Below, piece after piece: positions 27,384-35,240 of a DNA stretch of 59,999 nt. This DNA is from Streptomyces montanisoli. GTDB lineage: Bacteria; Actinomycetota; Actinomycetes; Streptomycetales; Streptomycetaceae. Below the pieces are notes generated by a model. That model did no database searches. It saw nothing but the letters and a program-made list of their open reading frames with translations, and had not been told where the DNA came from. Every line of letters begins with the position of its first letter. The stretch's first letter is position 1. Location: assembly GCF_017813245.1 (NCBI RefSeq), contig NZ_JAGIQL010000021.1:1-59999 (forward strand), given 5' to 3'. The position numbers were made by a program, and so were the translations under genes.

Positions 27384-28642
27384 TGGCCGCCGCACCCACG
27401 TCGCCCGTTTCCCCGCCCACGACCGGTCCCGGCACCGCGGCCGCGCTCGCCACCGAGCCCAGGACCGCGCCCGCCGACACCGGCACAGTGACCGGCACAG
27501 GTACGTACACCGTGCTGACCGGGGGCCGCGTCGTCCTGCCCACGGGCACCGTCGACGGCGGCCGGGTCATCGTGCAGGGCGGCCGCATCGTCGGCTCGGC
27601 CCCCGAGGGCGCCCCCACCGTCGACCTGAGCGGGCACTGGATCGTGCCCGGCTTCGTGGACATGCACAACCACGGCGGCGGCGGCGCGTCCTTCACGTCC
27701 GGGTCGCACGAGGACGTACTCAAGGGCGTGCGCACGCACCGGGAGCACGGCACGACGACGGTCGTCGCCTCCACGGTGACCGGCGAGCTCGACTTCCTCG
27801 CCCGTCGCGCGGGCGTGCTGTCCGAACTGGTCGAGCAGGGCGACCTGGCGGGCATCCACTTCGAGGGGCCGTTCATCTCACCGTGCAGGAAGGGCGCGCA
27901 CAGCGAGGCGCTGCTGCGCCACCCGGACCCGGCGGACGTCCTGACGCTGGTGAAGGCCGCGCGCGGCACCGCGCGGATGATGACGCTCGCCGCGGAGCTG
28001 CCGGGCGGCCTCGAGTCGGTACGGCTGCTCACCGACCACGGCGTGATCGCGGCGCTCGGCCACACGGACGCGACGTACGAGCAGACCGTCGAGGCGATCG
28101 ACGCGGGCGCGACGGTCGCGACGCACCTGTTCAACGCGATGCCGCCGCTCGGCCACCGCGCGCCGGGGCCGATCGCCGCGCTGCTCGAGGACGAGCGCGT
28201 CACCGTCGAGCTGATCAACGACGGCACCCACCTGCACCCGGCGGCGCTCGGCGTGGCGCTGCGATGCGCGGGCGCGTCGCGCGTCGCGTTCATCACGGAC
28301 GCGATGGACGCCGCCGGCTTCGGCGACGGGACGTACGCGCTCGGCCCGCTGGAGGTCGAGGTGAAGGACGGCGTCGCGCGCGTCGTCGAGAACGGGTCGA
28401 TCGCCGGTTCCACGCTGACGCTCGACACCGCCTTCAAGCGGGCCGCGACGATCGACGGGCTCGGCGTCGAGGACGTCGTCCGAGCGATTTCGGCCAACCC
28501 CGCACGCCTGCTGGGCCTCTCGGACCGGGTGGGCTCGCTCGAACCTGGCAAGGACGCCGACGCGGTGATCCTGGACGCGGACTTCACCCTGAAGGGTGTG
28601 CTGCACAAGGGCGCGTGGGTGGTGGACCCGCGCACGGCCTGA
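27383..28642 (+). CDS. nagA: N-acetylglucosamine-6-phosphate deacetylase
   Basis: 419 residues. Amidohydrolase fold; metal ligands His95 and His97 in DMHNHGGGG, and the later GHTDATYEQ and HLFNAMPPLGHR blocks. Converts GlcNAc-6-P to glucosamine-6-P. The first 40 residues are a Pro/Thr/Ala-rich extension not usual in the family. Its start overlaps the nagK stop by one base, so the pair is coupled. GlcNAc-6-P arrives from NagK, and in principle from MurQ. Confidence 0.92.
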   Translation: MAAAPTSPVSPPTTGPGTAAALATEPRTAPADTGTVTGTGTYTVLTGGRVVLPTGTVDGGRVIVQGGRIVGSAPEGAPTVDLSGHWIVPGFVDMHNHGGGGASFTSGSHEDVLKGVRTHREHGTTTVVASTVTGELDFLARRAGVLSELVEQGDLAGIHFEGPFISPCRKGAHSEALLRHPDPADVLTLVKAARGTARMMTLAAELPGGLESVRLLTDHGVIAALGHTDATYEQTVEAIDAGATVATHLFNAMPPLGHRAPGPIAALLEDERVTVELINDGTHLHPAALGVALRCAGASRVAFITDAMDAAGFGDGTYALGPLEVEVKDGVARVVENGSIAGSTLTLDTAFKRAATIDGLGVEDVVRAISANPARLLGLSDRVGSLEPGKDADAVILDADFTLKGVLHKGAWVVDPRTA

Positions 28643-28791
28643 GCTGTGACGCCGGGCCGCGCGACCGTATCCCCACGCGACCGGATCCCCACGCCCCCTC
28701 TAGGCCTCAGCGCTCGTGTTTGGCATGATCGAACACGGCGATCGGCAGCGCCTGAAACCGGCGGACGAAGAGGATTGGGGGTTGGGGCGGC

Positions 28792-29715
28792 GTGATTCTC
28801 ACCGTCACCCTCAACGCGGCCCTGGACATCACCTACCGCACCGCCTCGCTGGTGCCGCGGTCCAGTCACCGCGTCAGCGAGGTCTCGGAGCGGCCCGGCG
28901 GCAAGGGCGTCAATGTGGCGCGCGTGCTCTCGGACCTCGGCCACGAGACCGTCGCCACCGGGTTCCTCGGCGGCAGGACGGGCGACGACGTGCGGCAGCT
29001 GCTCGCGCGCCTGTCACCGCGCACCGTCGACGCCTTCGTGGAGATCGAGGGCACGACGCGCCGCACCCTCGCCGTCGCCGACGAGAAGAGCGGCGACACC
29101 ACGCAGTTCAACGAGCCCGGCCCCGTCGTGTCGGCCGCCGAGTGGGGGGCGTTCACCGCCACGTACGAGCGGCTGCTCGACGGCGCGCAGGCCGTGGCGC
29201 TGTGCGGCAGCCTGCCGCCGGGGCTGCACGTCGGCGCGTACGCCGAGCTGGTGCGGCTCGCCCGCACCGCCGGGGTGAGCGTCCTGCTCGACACCAGCGG
29301 CGAGCCGCTGCGCCGCGGCGTCGCCGCGCGGCCCGACATCGTCAAGCCCAACGCCGACGAGCTCGCCGCGCTCACCGGCTCGCGCGAACCGGCGCGTGCC
29401 GGCCGGGACGCCCGCCGCCGCGGGGCGCGCTCCGTCATCGCCTCCCTCGGGCCCGACGGGATCCTCGCCACCACGCCCGACGGCTCCTGGCGCGCCCGTC
29501 CGCCTGCCGCCGCGCGCGGCAACCCGACGGGGGCGGGCGACTCCGCCGTCGCCGGGCTGCTCTCCGCCCTCGCGGAGGGCATGGCCTGGCCCGACCGGCT
29601 GCGCCGCGCCGTCGCGCTGTCCATGGCGACGGTGCTGGCCCCCGCGGCCGGCGAGTTCGACGCGGCCGCGTACGAGGAAGTGCTGCCGCGGGTCACCGTC
29701 GAGTCGGCCGCCTGA
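28792..29715 (+). CDS. PfkB-family sugar phosphate kinase (1-phosphofructokinase type)
   Basis: 307 residues. Contains the PfkB signatures RPGGKGVNVARVLSDLGHE near the N-terminus and NPTGAGDSAVAGLLSAL near the C-terminus. The class includes 1-phosphofructokinase, tagatose-6-phosphate kinase and 6-phosphofructokinase II. It lies 149 bases after nagA in the same direction. The neighbourhood suggests amino-sugar or fructose catabolism, but the substrate cannot be assigned. The GTG is preceded by a G-rich stretch. Confidence 0.85.
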   Translation: MILTVTLNAALDITYRTASLVPRSSHRVSEVSERPGGKGVNVARVLSDLGHETVATGFLGGRTGDDVRQLLARLSPRTVDAFVEIEGTTRRTLAVADEKSGDTTQFNEPGPVVSAAEWGAFTATYERLLDGAQAVALCGSLPPGLHVGAYAELVRLARTAGVSVLLDTSGEPLRRGVAARPDIVKPNADELAALTGSREPARAGRDARRRGARSVIASLGPDGILATTPDGSWRARPPAAARGNPTGAGDSAVAGLLSALAEGMAWPDRLRRAVALSMATVLAPAAGEFDAAAYEEVLPRVTVESAA

Positions 29716-29757
29716 CCGCTCGCCGCGTGGAGGCGGCCGCCCGACCGCTCGCCGCGG

Positions 29758-30792
29758 TCAGCTCGTGACGTGGCCCGGCTTCAGCTTCACCTGGTCGAGG
29801 TTGACGCCGCACTGGTCGCCCTGCTCGCAGGAGATCTTGATCGTGTTGGAGCCCTTGTCGAGGCTGACCCACGAGTACGTGGTCGTCCAGCCCTTGTCCG
29901 CCGCGCCCGCGGGGGCATTGGCGAAGTTCTTCATGCTGATCGAGCGCCGGTCCTGGTCGTTGACGAACAGCGACATCTTCGCGTCCTTGCCGGGCACGCC
30001 GTAGTTCACGAAGAGCGTGTAGTCGCCCTTCTTCGGCACGCTGACCGTCCACGTCGCGGAAGCCCCCACGCTCGGCATCGACACGTAGACGCCGCCCTTG
30101 GCCTGCGCTCCCGGCACGTCCGTCGACGCGGCGGCCGGCGCTCCGAGCTGCAGCGTCGACGCGTCCTGCTCCGGCGGGGGCGCGTCGGCGCTCGCGCTCG
30201 TCGACGGCGAGGGGGACGGCTGCTGGGAGCCGGCGGCGCTGGGCGAGCTGCCCGAGCCGCCGGCCTGGCTCTTGGCGTCCCCGTCGCCGCTGGTCGACAG
30301 CGCGACGGTGATGCCGATCACGACGGCGGCGACCACGGCGACCGCCGCGATCAGCAGTCCTCGCGTGTTCGGGCCGCGGCCGCCCCTGCGCTGCTGCCCG
30401 GACGGCGGGTCCTGGCGCACCGGACCGCCCGGCTGGGTCTCGGGCGCCGCGTAGTGCGGGCTGGGCGAGCCGTAGCCGCCCTGCTGCCCGTACGGGGCCT
30501 GCTGCTGCCCGTACGGCTGCTGGGGCTGCCCGTACTGGCCGCCCTGCGGGGGCTGGCCGTACTGGCCCTGCGGCGGGACCTGCTGCTGCGGCTGCCCGTA
30601 CTGGCGCTCGCCGACGGTCCTGACCTGGTTGTACGACGTTCTGGGCACACCGGGCTGCGCGGTCGGGCCCGGGTAGCCGTAGCCGCCCTGCCGCCGCTGC
30701 TGGGCACCGCCCGACTGCTGCCCGTCGGCGTACAGATAGCCGAAGGGGTCGTCGTCCTCGGGCGTGCTCGCGCCGTCGTTCCCGGCCGTCAT
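29758..30792 (-). CDS. membrane protein with C-terminal carbohydrate-binding-like domain
   Basis: 344 residues. A long N-terminal cytoplasmic region rich in Gln, Gly, Tyr and Pro (YGQPQQ repeats, about 20-125) precedes one membrane helix (about 145-167). A Ser/Pro linker follows, then a beta-rich outer domain (about 210-344) resembling CBM6/35 modules, with ATWTVSVPKKGDYTLFVNYG. It probably tethers a sugar-binding module outside the cell. It is transcribed toward pfkB. The disordered tail may mediate assembly. Confidence 0.75.
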   Translation of the reverse strand: MTAGNDGASTPEDDDPFGYLYADGQQSGGAQQRRQGGYGYPGPTAQPGVPRTSYNQVRTVGERQYGQPQQQVPPQGQYGQPPQGGQYGQPQQPYGQQQAPYGQQGGYGSPSPHYAAPETQPGGPVRQDPPSGQQRRGGRGPNTRGLLIAAVAVVAAVVIGITVALSTSGDGDAKSQAGGSGSSPSAAGSQQPSPSPSTSASADAPPPEQDASTLQLGAPAAASTDVPGAQAKGGVYVSMPSVGASATWTVSVPKKGDYTLFVNYGVPGKDAKMSLFVNDQDRRSISMKNFANAPAGAADKGWTTTYSWVSLDKGSNTIKISCEQGDQCGVNLDQVKLKPGHVTS

Positions 30793-30885
30793 CCCTGGGT
30801 CACTCCTCTACCATCTCGCCAGCGTCGCCGACCGGGCGAGCCTACCTCGTAAGGCTGAGCGCCAGGACTTTCCTCGGGCCGCGGG

Positions 30886-32682
30886 TCAGCCGGCCCTGCG
30901 GTGCACCCTGCTCCTTGACCGCTTCTCGACATACATGCGCTGGTCGGCCGACTTCAGGACGTCCTCGACCGACATCCCGCAGCTCGCCCAGCTGATGCCG
31001 AAGCTGGCGCCGACCCGCACCGCGCGGCCGTCCACCCTGATCGGCGGGAGGATCGCGTTCCGCAGCCGGGTGGCGAGGTCGGAGGCGTCTCCGGGGCCGA
31101 GGCCGTCGGCGAGCACCACGAACTCGTCCCCGCCGAGGCGCGCGACCGTGTCGCCGTCCCGCACGCCGGTGGTCAGCCGCCTGGCGACCTCGATCAGCAC
31201 GGCGTCCCCGGTGTTGTGGCCGAACCTGTCGTTGATCGACTTGAATCCGTCCAGGTCGCAGAAGAGTACGGCGAGTCCCTTCGCGCCCTCCGCGTCCTCG
31301 CCCGGGGCGGCCACATGGACGTGGTGGTCGTAGCCGCTGCCGCCGGGCGTGAAGCCGCCGAAGCCGCCGCCGCGCTCGCCGGTGCGCTCCTCGTAGGCGT
31401 CCTGGCCCGACCCGTACCCGTCGGACCCGTACGCATCGGATCCGGACCCGTCGCTTCCGTCATACCCGTCGTAGGCGGTCACGTCGTACGGGGTCGAGTC
31501 GTATGCCGTCACGTCGTACGGGGCCGCGCCGTGCGGGCTGCCGCCGAACGCCGCGTCCAGCTGCTCGACGGCCGTCGCCGCACGCGAGGCGCCGGGCCGC
31601 GCGCACAGGCGCGCGCTGAGCCTGGCGCGCAGCTCGGCGCTGTTGGGCAGGCCGGTCAGCGAGTCGTGCGAGGCGCGGTGCGCGAGCTGCAGCTCGCGGC
31701 TCTTGCGCTCCTCGATGTCCTCGACGTGTGTGAGCAGGAAGCGCGGCCCGTCGGCCGTGTCGGCGACGACGGAGTTGCGCAGCGACACCCAGACGTAGCT
31801 GCCGTCGCGGCGGGTGAGCCGCAGCTCGGCGCGGCCGCCCTCCGCCGAGGTGCGCAGCAGGGTGCCGATGTCCTCGGGGTGCACGAGGTCGGCGAACGAG
31901 TACCGGCGCATCGCGGACGCGGGCCTGCCGAGCAGCCGGCACAGTGCGTCGTTCGTGCGCAGCAGCCTGCCGCGCTGGTCGCCGCCCATCTCGGCGACGG
32001 CCATGCCGCTCGGCGCGTACTCGAAGGCCTGGCGGAACGACTCCTCGCTGGCGCGCAGGGCCTGCTGCTCCCGTTCGAGGCGTACGAGGGCGCGCTGCAT
32101 GTTGGCGCGCAGCCGGGCGTTGCTGATGGCGAAGGCCGCCTGCGACGCGTACATCTGGAGGGCCTCACGACCCCAGGTGCCCGGCTTGCGCCCGCCGCGC
32201 GGGCGGTCGACGGAGATGACGCCGAGCAGTTCGCTGCAGCCGCCCCCCGTCGACGCGTACATGGGCGCGTAGAGGCGGTCCTGCGGGTGCCACTCGTCGT
32301 CGAACTGGGGCTCGGGGCCCTCGGTGTACCACTGGGGTACGTCGTCGTCGAGGAGTATCCAGCCCTCGGTGTGGGGTATGAAGCGCAGATCGCCCCAGCG
32401 CTCGCCCATGTTGATGCGACGCTCCCAGGAGGAGCGTGAGCCGACGCGGCCCGCGATCAGCGCCTCGGCCGCCGCGGATCCCGCGAACGCGGCGACGACG
32501 AGGTCACCGTCGGCCTGGACGACGTTGACGCAGGCGAGCTCGTAGCCGAGTCCCGTGACCACGCCGTCGGCGACGGTCTGCAGGGTGTCCGCCAGGCTGC
32601 GGGCAGTGTTGAGCTCCGCGACGACCTGGTGCAGGTGCCGCATGGTCGCAAGGCGGACATAGGGCTCCGACTCGGCCTCCAT
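30886..32682 (-). CDS. cdgB: GAF-PAS-GGDEF diguanylate cyclase CdgB
   Basis: 598 residues. GAF domain (about 20-190), coiled linker, PAS domain (about 215-330), GGDEF domain (from about 337). The active-site GGDEF (517-521) and the inhibitory I-site RDGD (508-511) are intact, so it should make cyclic di-GMP and be product-inhibited. About 100 residues rich in Tyr, Asp, Gly and Ser are inserted between the DSLTGLPN helix (340-347) and FCDLD (474-478). Domain order and neighbours match CdgB of S. coelicolor, a BldD-controlled enzyme of development. The ATG at 32682 has GGGAGAG upstream. Confidence 0.92.
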   Translation of the reverse strand: MEAESEPYVRLATMRHLHQVVAELNTARSLADTLQTVADGVVTGLGYELACVNVVQADGDLVVAAFAGSAAAEALIAGRVGSRSSWERRINMGERWGDLRFIPHTEGWILLDDDVPQWYTEGPEPQFDDEWHPQDRLYAPMYASTGGGCSELLGVISVDRPRGGRKPGTWGREALQMYASQAAFAISNARLRANMQRALVRLEREQQALRASEESFRQAFEYAPSGMAVAEMGGDQRGRLLRTNDALCRLLGRPASAMRRYSFADLVHPEDIGTLLRTSAEGGRAELRLTRRDGSYVWVSLRNSVVADTADGPRFLLTHVEDIEERKSRELQLAHRASHDSLTGLPNSAELRARLSARLCARPGASRAATAVEQLDAAFGGSPHGAAPYDVTAYDSTPYDVTAYDGYDGSDGSGSDAYGSDGYGSGQDAYEERTGERGGGFGGFTPGGSGYDHHVHVAAPGEDAEGAKGLAVLFCDLDGFKSINDRFGHNTGDAVLIEVARRLTTGVRDGDTVARLGGDEFVVLADGLGPGDASDLATRLRNAILPPIRVDGRAVRVGASFGISWASCGMSVEDVLKSADQRMYVEKRSRSRVHRRAG

Positions 32683-32771
32683 CGCTCGCTCTCCCTGAGA
32701 CCTCGACAGCAACTCCAGATTTCTGATCGGCTCTCGCGTTGCGCTGTTCCCGCCACTGAATCACAGCGAGC

Positions 32772-32786
32772 TGTACCGCCGGTACA
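32772..32786. promoter_or_regulatory. perfect palindrome upstream of cdgB
   Basis: TGTACCG-C-CGGTACA, a 7+7 palindrome about 90 bp upstream of the cdgB start. Candidate operator. Confidence 0.4.
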
Positions 32787-32809
32787 CAGGGTCAACGATT
32801 AATGAGCTC

Positions 32810-32825
32810 TGTGAGTCAAGTCACA
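32810..32825. promoter_or_regulatory. TGTGA-N6-TCACA palindrome upstream of cdgB
   Basis: A perfect 5+5 palindrome about 130 bp before the cdgB ATG. It resembles a BldD box only loosely, so the binder is uncertain. Confidence 0.4.
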
Positions 32826-33013
32826 CCAAATGATGAACGATCGGGACGAGCTATGGAGAGCGCTCCATGCAGTTTTTGAACACGGTTCAGCGGACTGTCC
32901 GGTTCGTGCCGGACCGGAGGCGGGACCGGGCCGTGCGTCCCGCCGGGTCCTAGGACCCGGCTGGTCCCCTGGCCCGATGCGGTGACCGCGCTGCTCCGGT
33001 TAGCGTCCCCGAC

Positions 33014-33595
33014 GTGCACCAGACGACACCTGCCTCCGCCTCCCCCCTGCCCGGCTCCCGGGACGACGTCCCCCATGCTGAGGGGGTGAGCAACGACGAG
33101 TTCCGCGGCGCCATGGCCCGGCTTGCCGCGGGCGTGGTGCTGGTGACGGCGCGCGAGGCACCCCTCACCGAGGACGGGCCGCAGGGCGAGGACGCGGGGA
33201 TGACGGCGACGGCCTTCCTCTCGGTCTCGCTCGACCCGCCGCTGGTGCTGGTGAGCGTGCGCACCGGCTCCCGCATGGACGACCTGCTGGACGAGCAGCC
33301 GCTCTGGGGGGCGTCGCTGCTGACCGAGAGCCAGCGCCACATCGCCGGGCGGTTCGCGATGAAGGGGCGGCTGAGCGACCGGCTGCTGTTCGAGGACGTG
33401 CCCTACCGCAGGGGCGAGCTGACGGACGCGCCCCTGGTGCGCGGCGCGCTCGCGACGATGGAGTGCAGGACGGAGCAGCGGGTGCCGGCCGGGGACCACA
33501 CGCTGGTGATCGGCAGGGTGCTCGCGGTGGAACTGCCGCCGGCGGAGGGCGGCCCGCTGGCGTACTTCAAGGGGCGCTACCGCAGGCTGGAGTGA
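33014..33595 (+). CDS. flavin reductase-like FMN-binding protein
   Basis: 193 residues. Flavin_Reduct-type split barrel: FRGAMARLAAGVVLVTA, then MTATAFLSVSLDPPLVLVSV, and a C-terminal HTLVIGRVLAVE...LAYFKGRYRRL. Such proteins reduce FMN with NAD(P)H for partner monooxygenases, or act alone. GTG 33014 has no Shine-Dalgarno sequence but fits a leaderless start. A GTG at 33086 would give a shorter protein closer to the family length. Confidence 0.83.
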   Translation: MHQTTPASASPLPGSRDDVPHAEGVSNDEFRGAMARLAAGVVLVTAREAPLTEDGPQGEDAGMTATAFLSVSLDPPLVLVSVRTGSRMDDLLDEQPLWGASLLTESQRHIAGRFAMKGRLSDRLLFEDVPYRRGELTDAPLVRGALATMECRTEQRVPAGDHTLVIGRVLAVELPPAEGGPLAYFKGRYRRLE

Positions 33596-33640
33596 GCCGC
33601 ACCCGGCTCAGCCTTCGCGCTTCATCCGTCGCGGTCGCCC

Positions 33641-33706
33641 GTCGCGGTCGCGGCCGGAGCGGCCGCGCTTCACCAGTCGCGGTCGCGGCCGGAGCGGCCG
33701 CGCTTC
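33641..33706. repeat. two 31-bp direct repeats at the arfB 3' end
   Basis: GTCGCGGTCGCGGCCGGAGC plus 11 further identical bases occur at 33641-33671 and 33676-33706. The arfB stop codon lies at the boundary (33670-33672). Confidence 0.85.
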
Positions 33707-34113
33707 GTCTCGCCGCGCCGCTTCTTCTCCCGCAGGCGCCGCTCGTTGATCCCCCGGGGGATCTTCGACGCCCTGCGCGGCCTCGGCGGCGGCGCGGTCG
33801 CCTCCGCCAGCAGCGACGCCAGCCTGACCGCGGCCGTCTCCCGGTTGCGCCACTGCGAGCGGTGCTCGGAGGCCCGTACGGCGACGACCCCGTCGACCAG
33901 CCGGCCCGCGAGGCGTTCGAGCGCGCGCTCCTGCCACACCGGCGGCAGCGCCTTGGTGCGCGCGAGGTCGAAGCGCAGCTCGACCTGCGAGTCGGTCGTG
34001 TTGACGTGCTGGCCGCCAGGGCCCGAGGAACGGGAGAAACGCCACATGAGCTCGGCCTCGGGCAGGGAGACCGAGCCTCGGATGACATAGGGCGGCCCGG
34101 GCATGGTCCCCAT
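33670..34113 (-). CDS. arfB: peptidyl-tRNA hydrolase ArfB (ribosome rescue)
   Basis: 147 residues. Carries the catalytic GGQ in SSGPGGQHVNTTDS and a basic C-terminal tail (EKKRRGETKRGRSGRDRDW) that in this family enters the mRNA channel of stalled ribosomes. Frees nascent chains on non-stop ribosomes. ATG 34113 or 34104 can serve. The tail is encoded partly by the 31-bp repeat, so its length may vary between strains. Confidence 0.92.
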   Translation of the reverse strand: MGTMPGPPYVIRGSVSLPEAELMWRFSRSSGPGGQHVNTTDSQVELRFDLARTKALPPVWQERALERLAGRLVDGVVAVRASEHRSQWRNRETAAVRLASLLAEATAPPPRPRRASKIPRGINERRLREKKRRGETKRGRSGRDRDW

Positions 34114-34137
34114 GGTCGCGCGGCACGCACCCGCGCG

Positions 34138-35103
34138 TCACCTTCTTTTGACGCCGGGCTCCTGAAGACGTGCCCAGTCAGGAGTCCAGGCACCGGGGGC
34201 GCCGGGGCCTGAGTGGCCGTACCGTCCGGCGCACAGGTGGTCGCGGAGCGCGGCGAGCGCCGGGTGCGGGTTGTCGCGGTGCCACACCAGCGAGTGCGGG
34301 TAGCCGGGCGCCGGATCCCGCAGGGCGATGCGCCGCAGGCCGCCGCCGTCGGGCCAGGAGAGGATCGTCCGCTCGCCGACGAAGGTGGCCAGTGACCGGG
34401 ACGCGGCGAGGGTGTCGAGCAGGGGCTCGGCGCCGAAGTCGGACCCGGTGACCTCGATCGTGAGGCCGAACGCGGCGGCGAGAGCGTCGTAGTACGCGGC
34501 CCACTCGGTTCCCGGCACGATGCCGGGCATCCAGATCCGGTGCCGCGCGAGCTCGGCGGGCGCGACCGCGCCTGCGTCGGCGAGTGCGTGGTACGGGCCG
34601 GCGAGGAGCTGGATCGGCTCGTCGTAGGCCCTGGCCGCGGCGAGGTCGTCGGGAAGCTGCCCGCCGGGCGCGCCCACAGCCCGGATGGACGCGTCGACCG
34701 TGCCCGACCTGATGGCGTCGAAGGCCGCACCGGCGTCGAAGAGGGTGACGACGTCGAGCTCGACCTCGGGGTGTGCGCGGTGGAAGTCGCGCAGCAGCCC
34801 GGCCGGGGCGAGCCGCCGCCCGATCACGTCGACGCGCAGGGCGCGGCGGCCGGGGCGTACGGAGGCGACGGCGCGCGCCTCGGCCCGCAGGAGGTCGCGC
34901 GCGTGCGGCAGCAGCGCCTGCCCGTCGACGGTGAGTTCGGCGCCCCGCGCGGTGCGGGTGAACAGCCGCACGCCGAGGTCCTTCTCCATCGCGGCGACGC
35001 GCTTGGAGACGGCCTGCTGCGTGATCGACAGCTCCGCGGCCGCGTCCCCGAACCGCCCCGCGCCCGCGATGGCCACGAAGGTGCGCACGGCGTCGAGATC
35101 CAC
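34138..35103 (-). CDS. LysR-family transcriptional regulator
   Basis: 321 residues. Winged-helix HTH at the N-terminus (DLDAVRTFVAIAGAGRFGDA with AAELSITQQAVSKRVAAMEK), then the LysR effector domain. The GTG at 35103 places the HTH where the family has it; a TTG at 35124 would add seven residues. It is divergent from an MFS transporter gene with a palindrome between them, so it probably controls that transporter and itself. Confidence 0.88.
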   Translation of the reverse strand: MDLDAVRTFVAIAGAGRFGDAAAELSITQQAVSKRVAAMEKDLGVRLFTRTARGAELTVDGQALLPHARDLLRAEARAVASVRPGRRALRVDVIGRRLAPAGLLRDFHRAHPEVELDVVTLFDAGAAFDAIRSGTVDASIRAVGAPGGQLPDDLAAARAYDEPIQLLAGPYHALADAGAVAPAELARHRIWMPGIVPGTEWAAYYDALAAAFGLTIEVTGSDFGAEPLLDTLAASRSLATFVGERTILSWPDGGGLRRIALRDPAPGYPHSLVWHRDNPHPALAALRDHLCAGRYGHSGPGAPGAWTPDWARLQEPGVKRR

Positions 35104-35119
35104 CCGGCGAGGGTACGTG

Positions 35120-35136
35120 CACAACGTGAGGTTGTG
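35120..35136. promoter_or_regulatory. LysR-type operator candidate
   Basis: CACAAC-GTGAG-GTTGTG, a perfect 6+6 palindrome between the divergent lysR and MFS genes, just upstream of the LysR start. Confidence 0.5.
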
Positions 35137-35240
35137 GCGTACCGGCGAGCCGGTTGTTTGCCCCGGCCGTCCTCCACTCGCTTTGATGCCGGGGGTCAGG
35201 TGGGGTCGGTGCGGATCGGCGAGGGGCGGCGCGGCGGGAC

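Larger units (their letters stand above)
32683..33013. other. divergent regulatory region cdgB / flavin reductase
   Basis: No gene. Contains two palindromes listed separately. AT content is locally raised around 32785-32840, as in a promoter region. A TAGCGT box ends eight bases before the flavin reductase GTG and suggests a leaderless start. Confidence 0.5.

Noticed and set aside
32810..32825. A BldD box upstream of cdgB
   Set aside because: The palindrome fits the BldD consensus at too few positions to name it; kept only as an unassigned palindrome.
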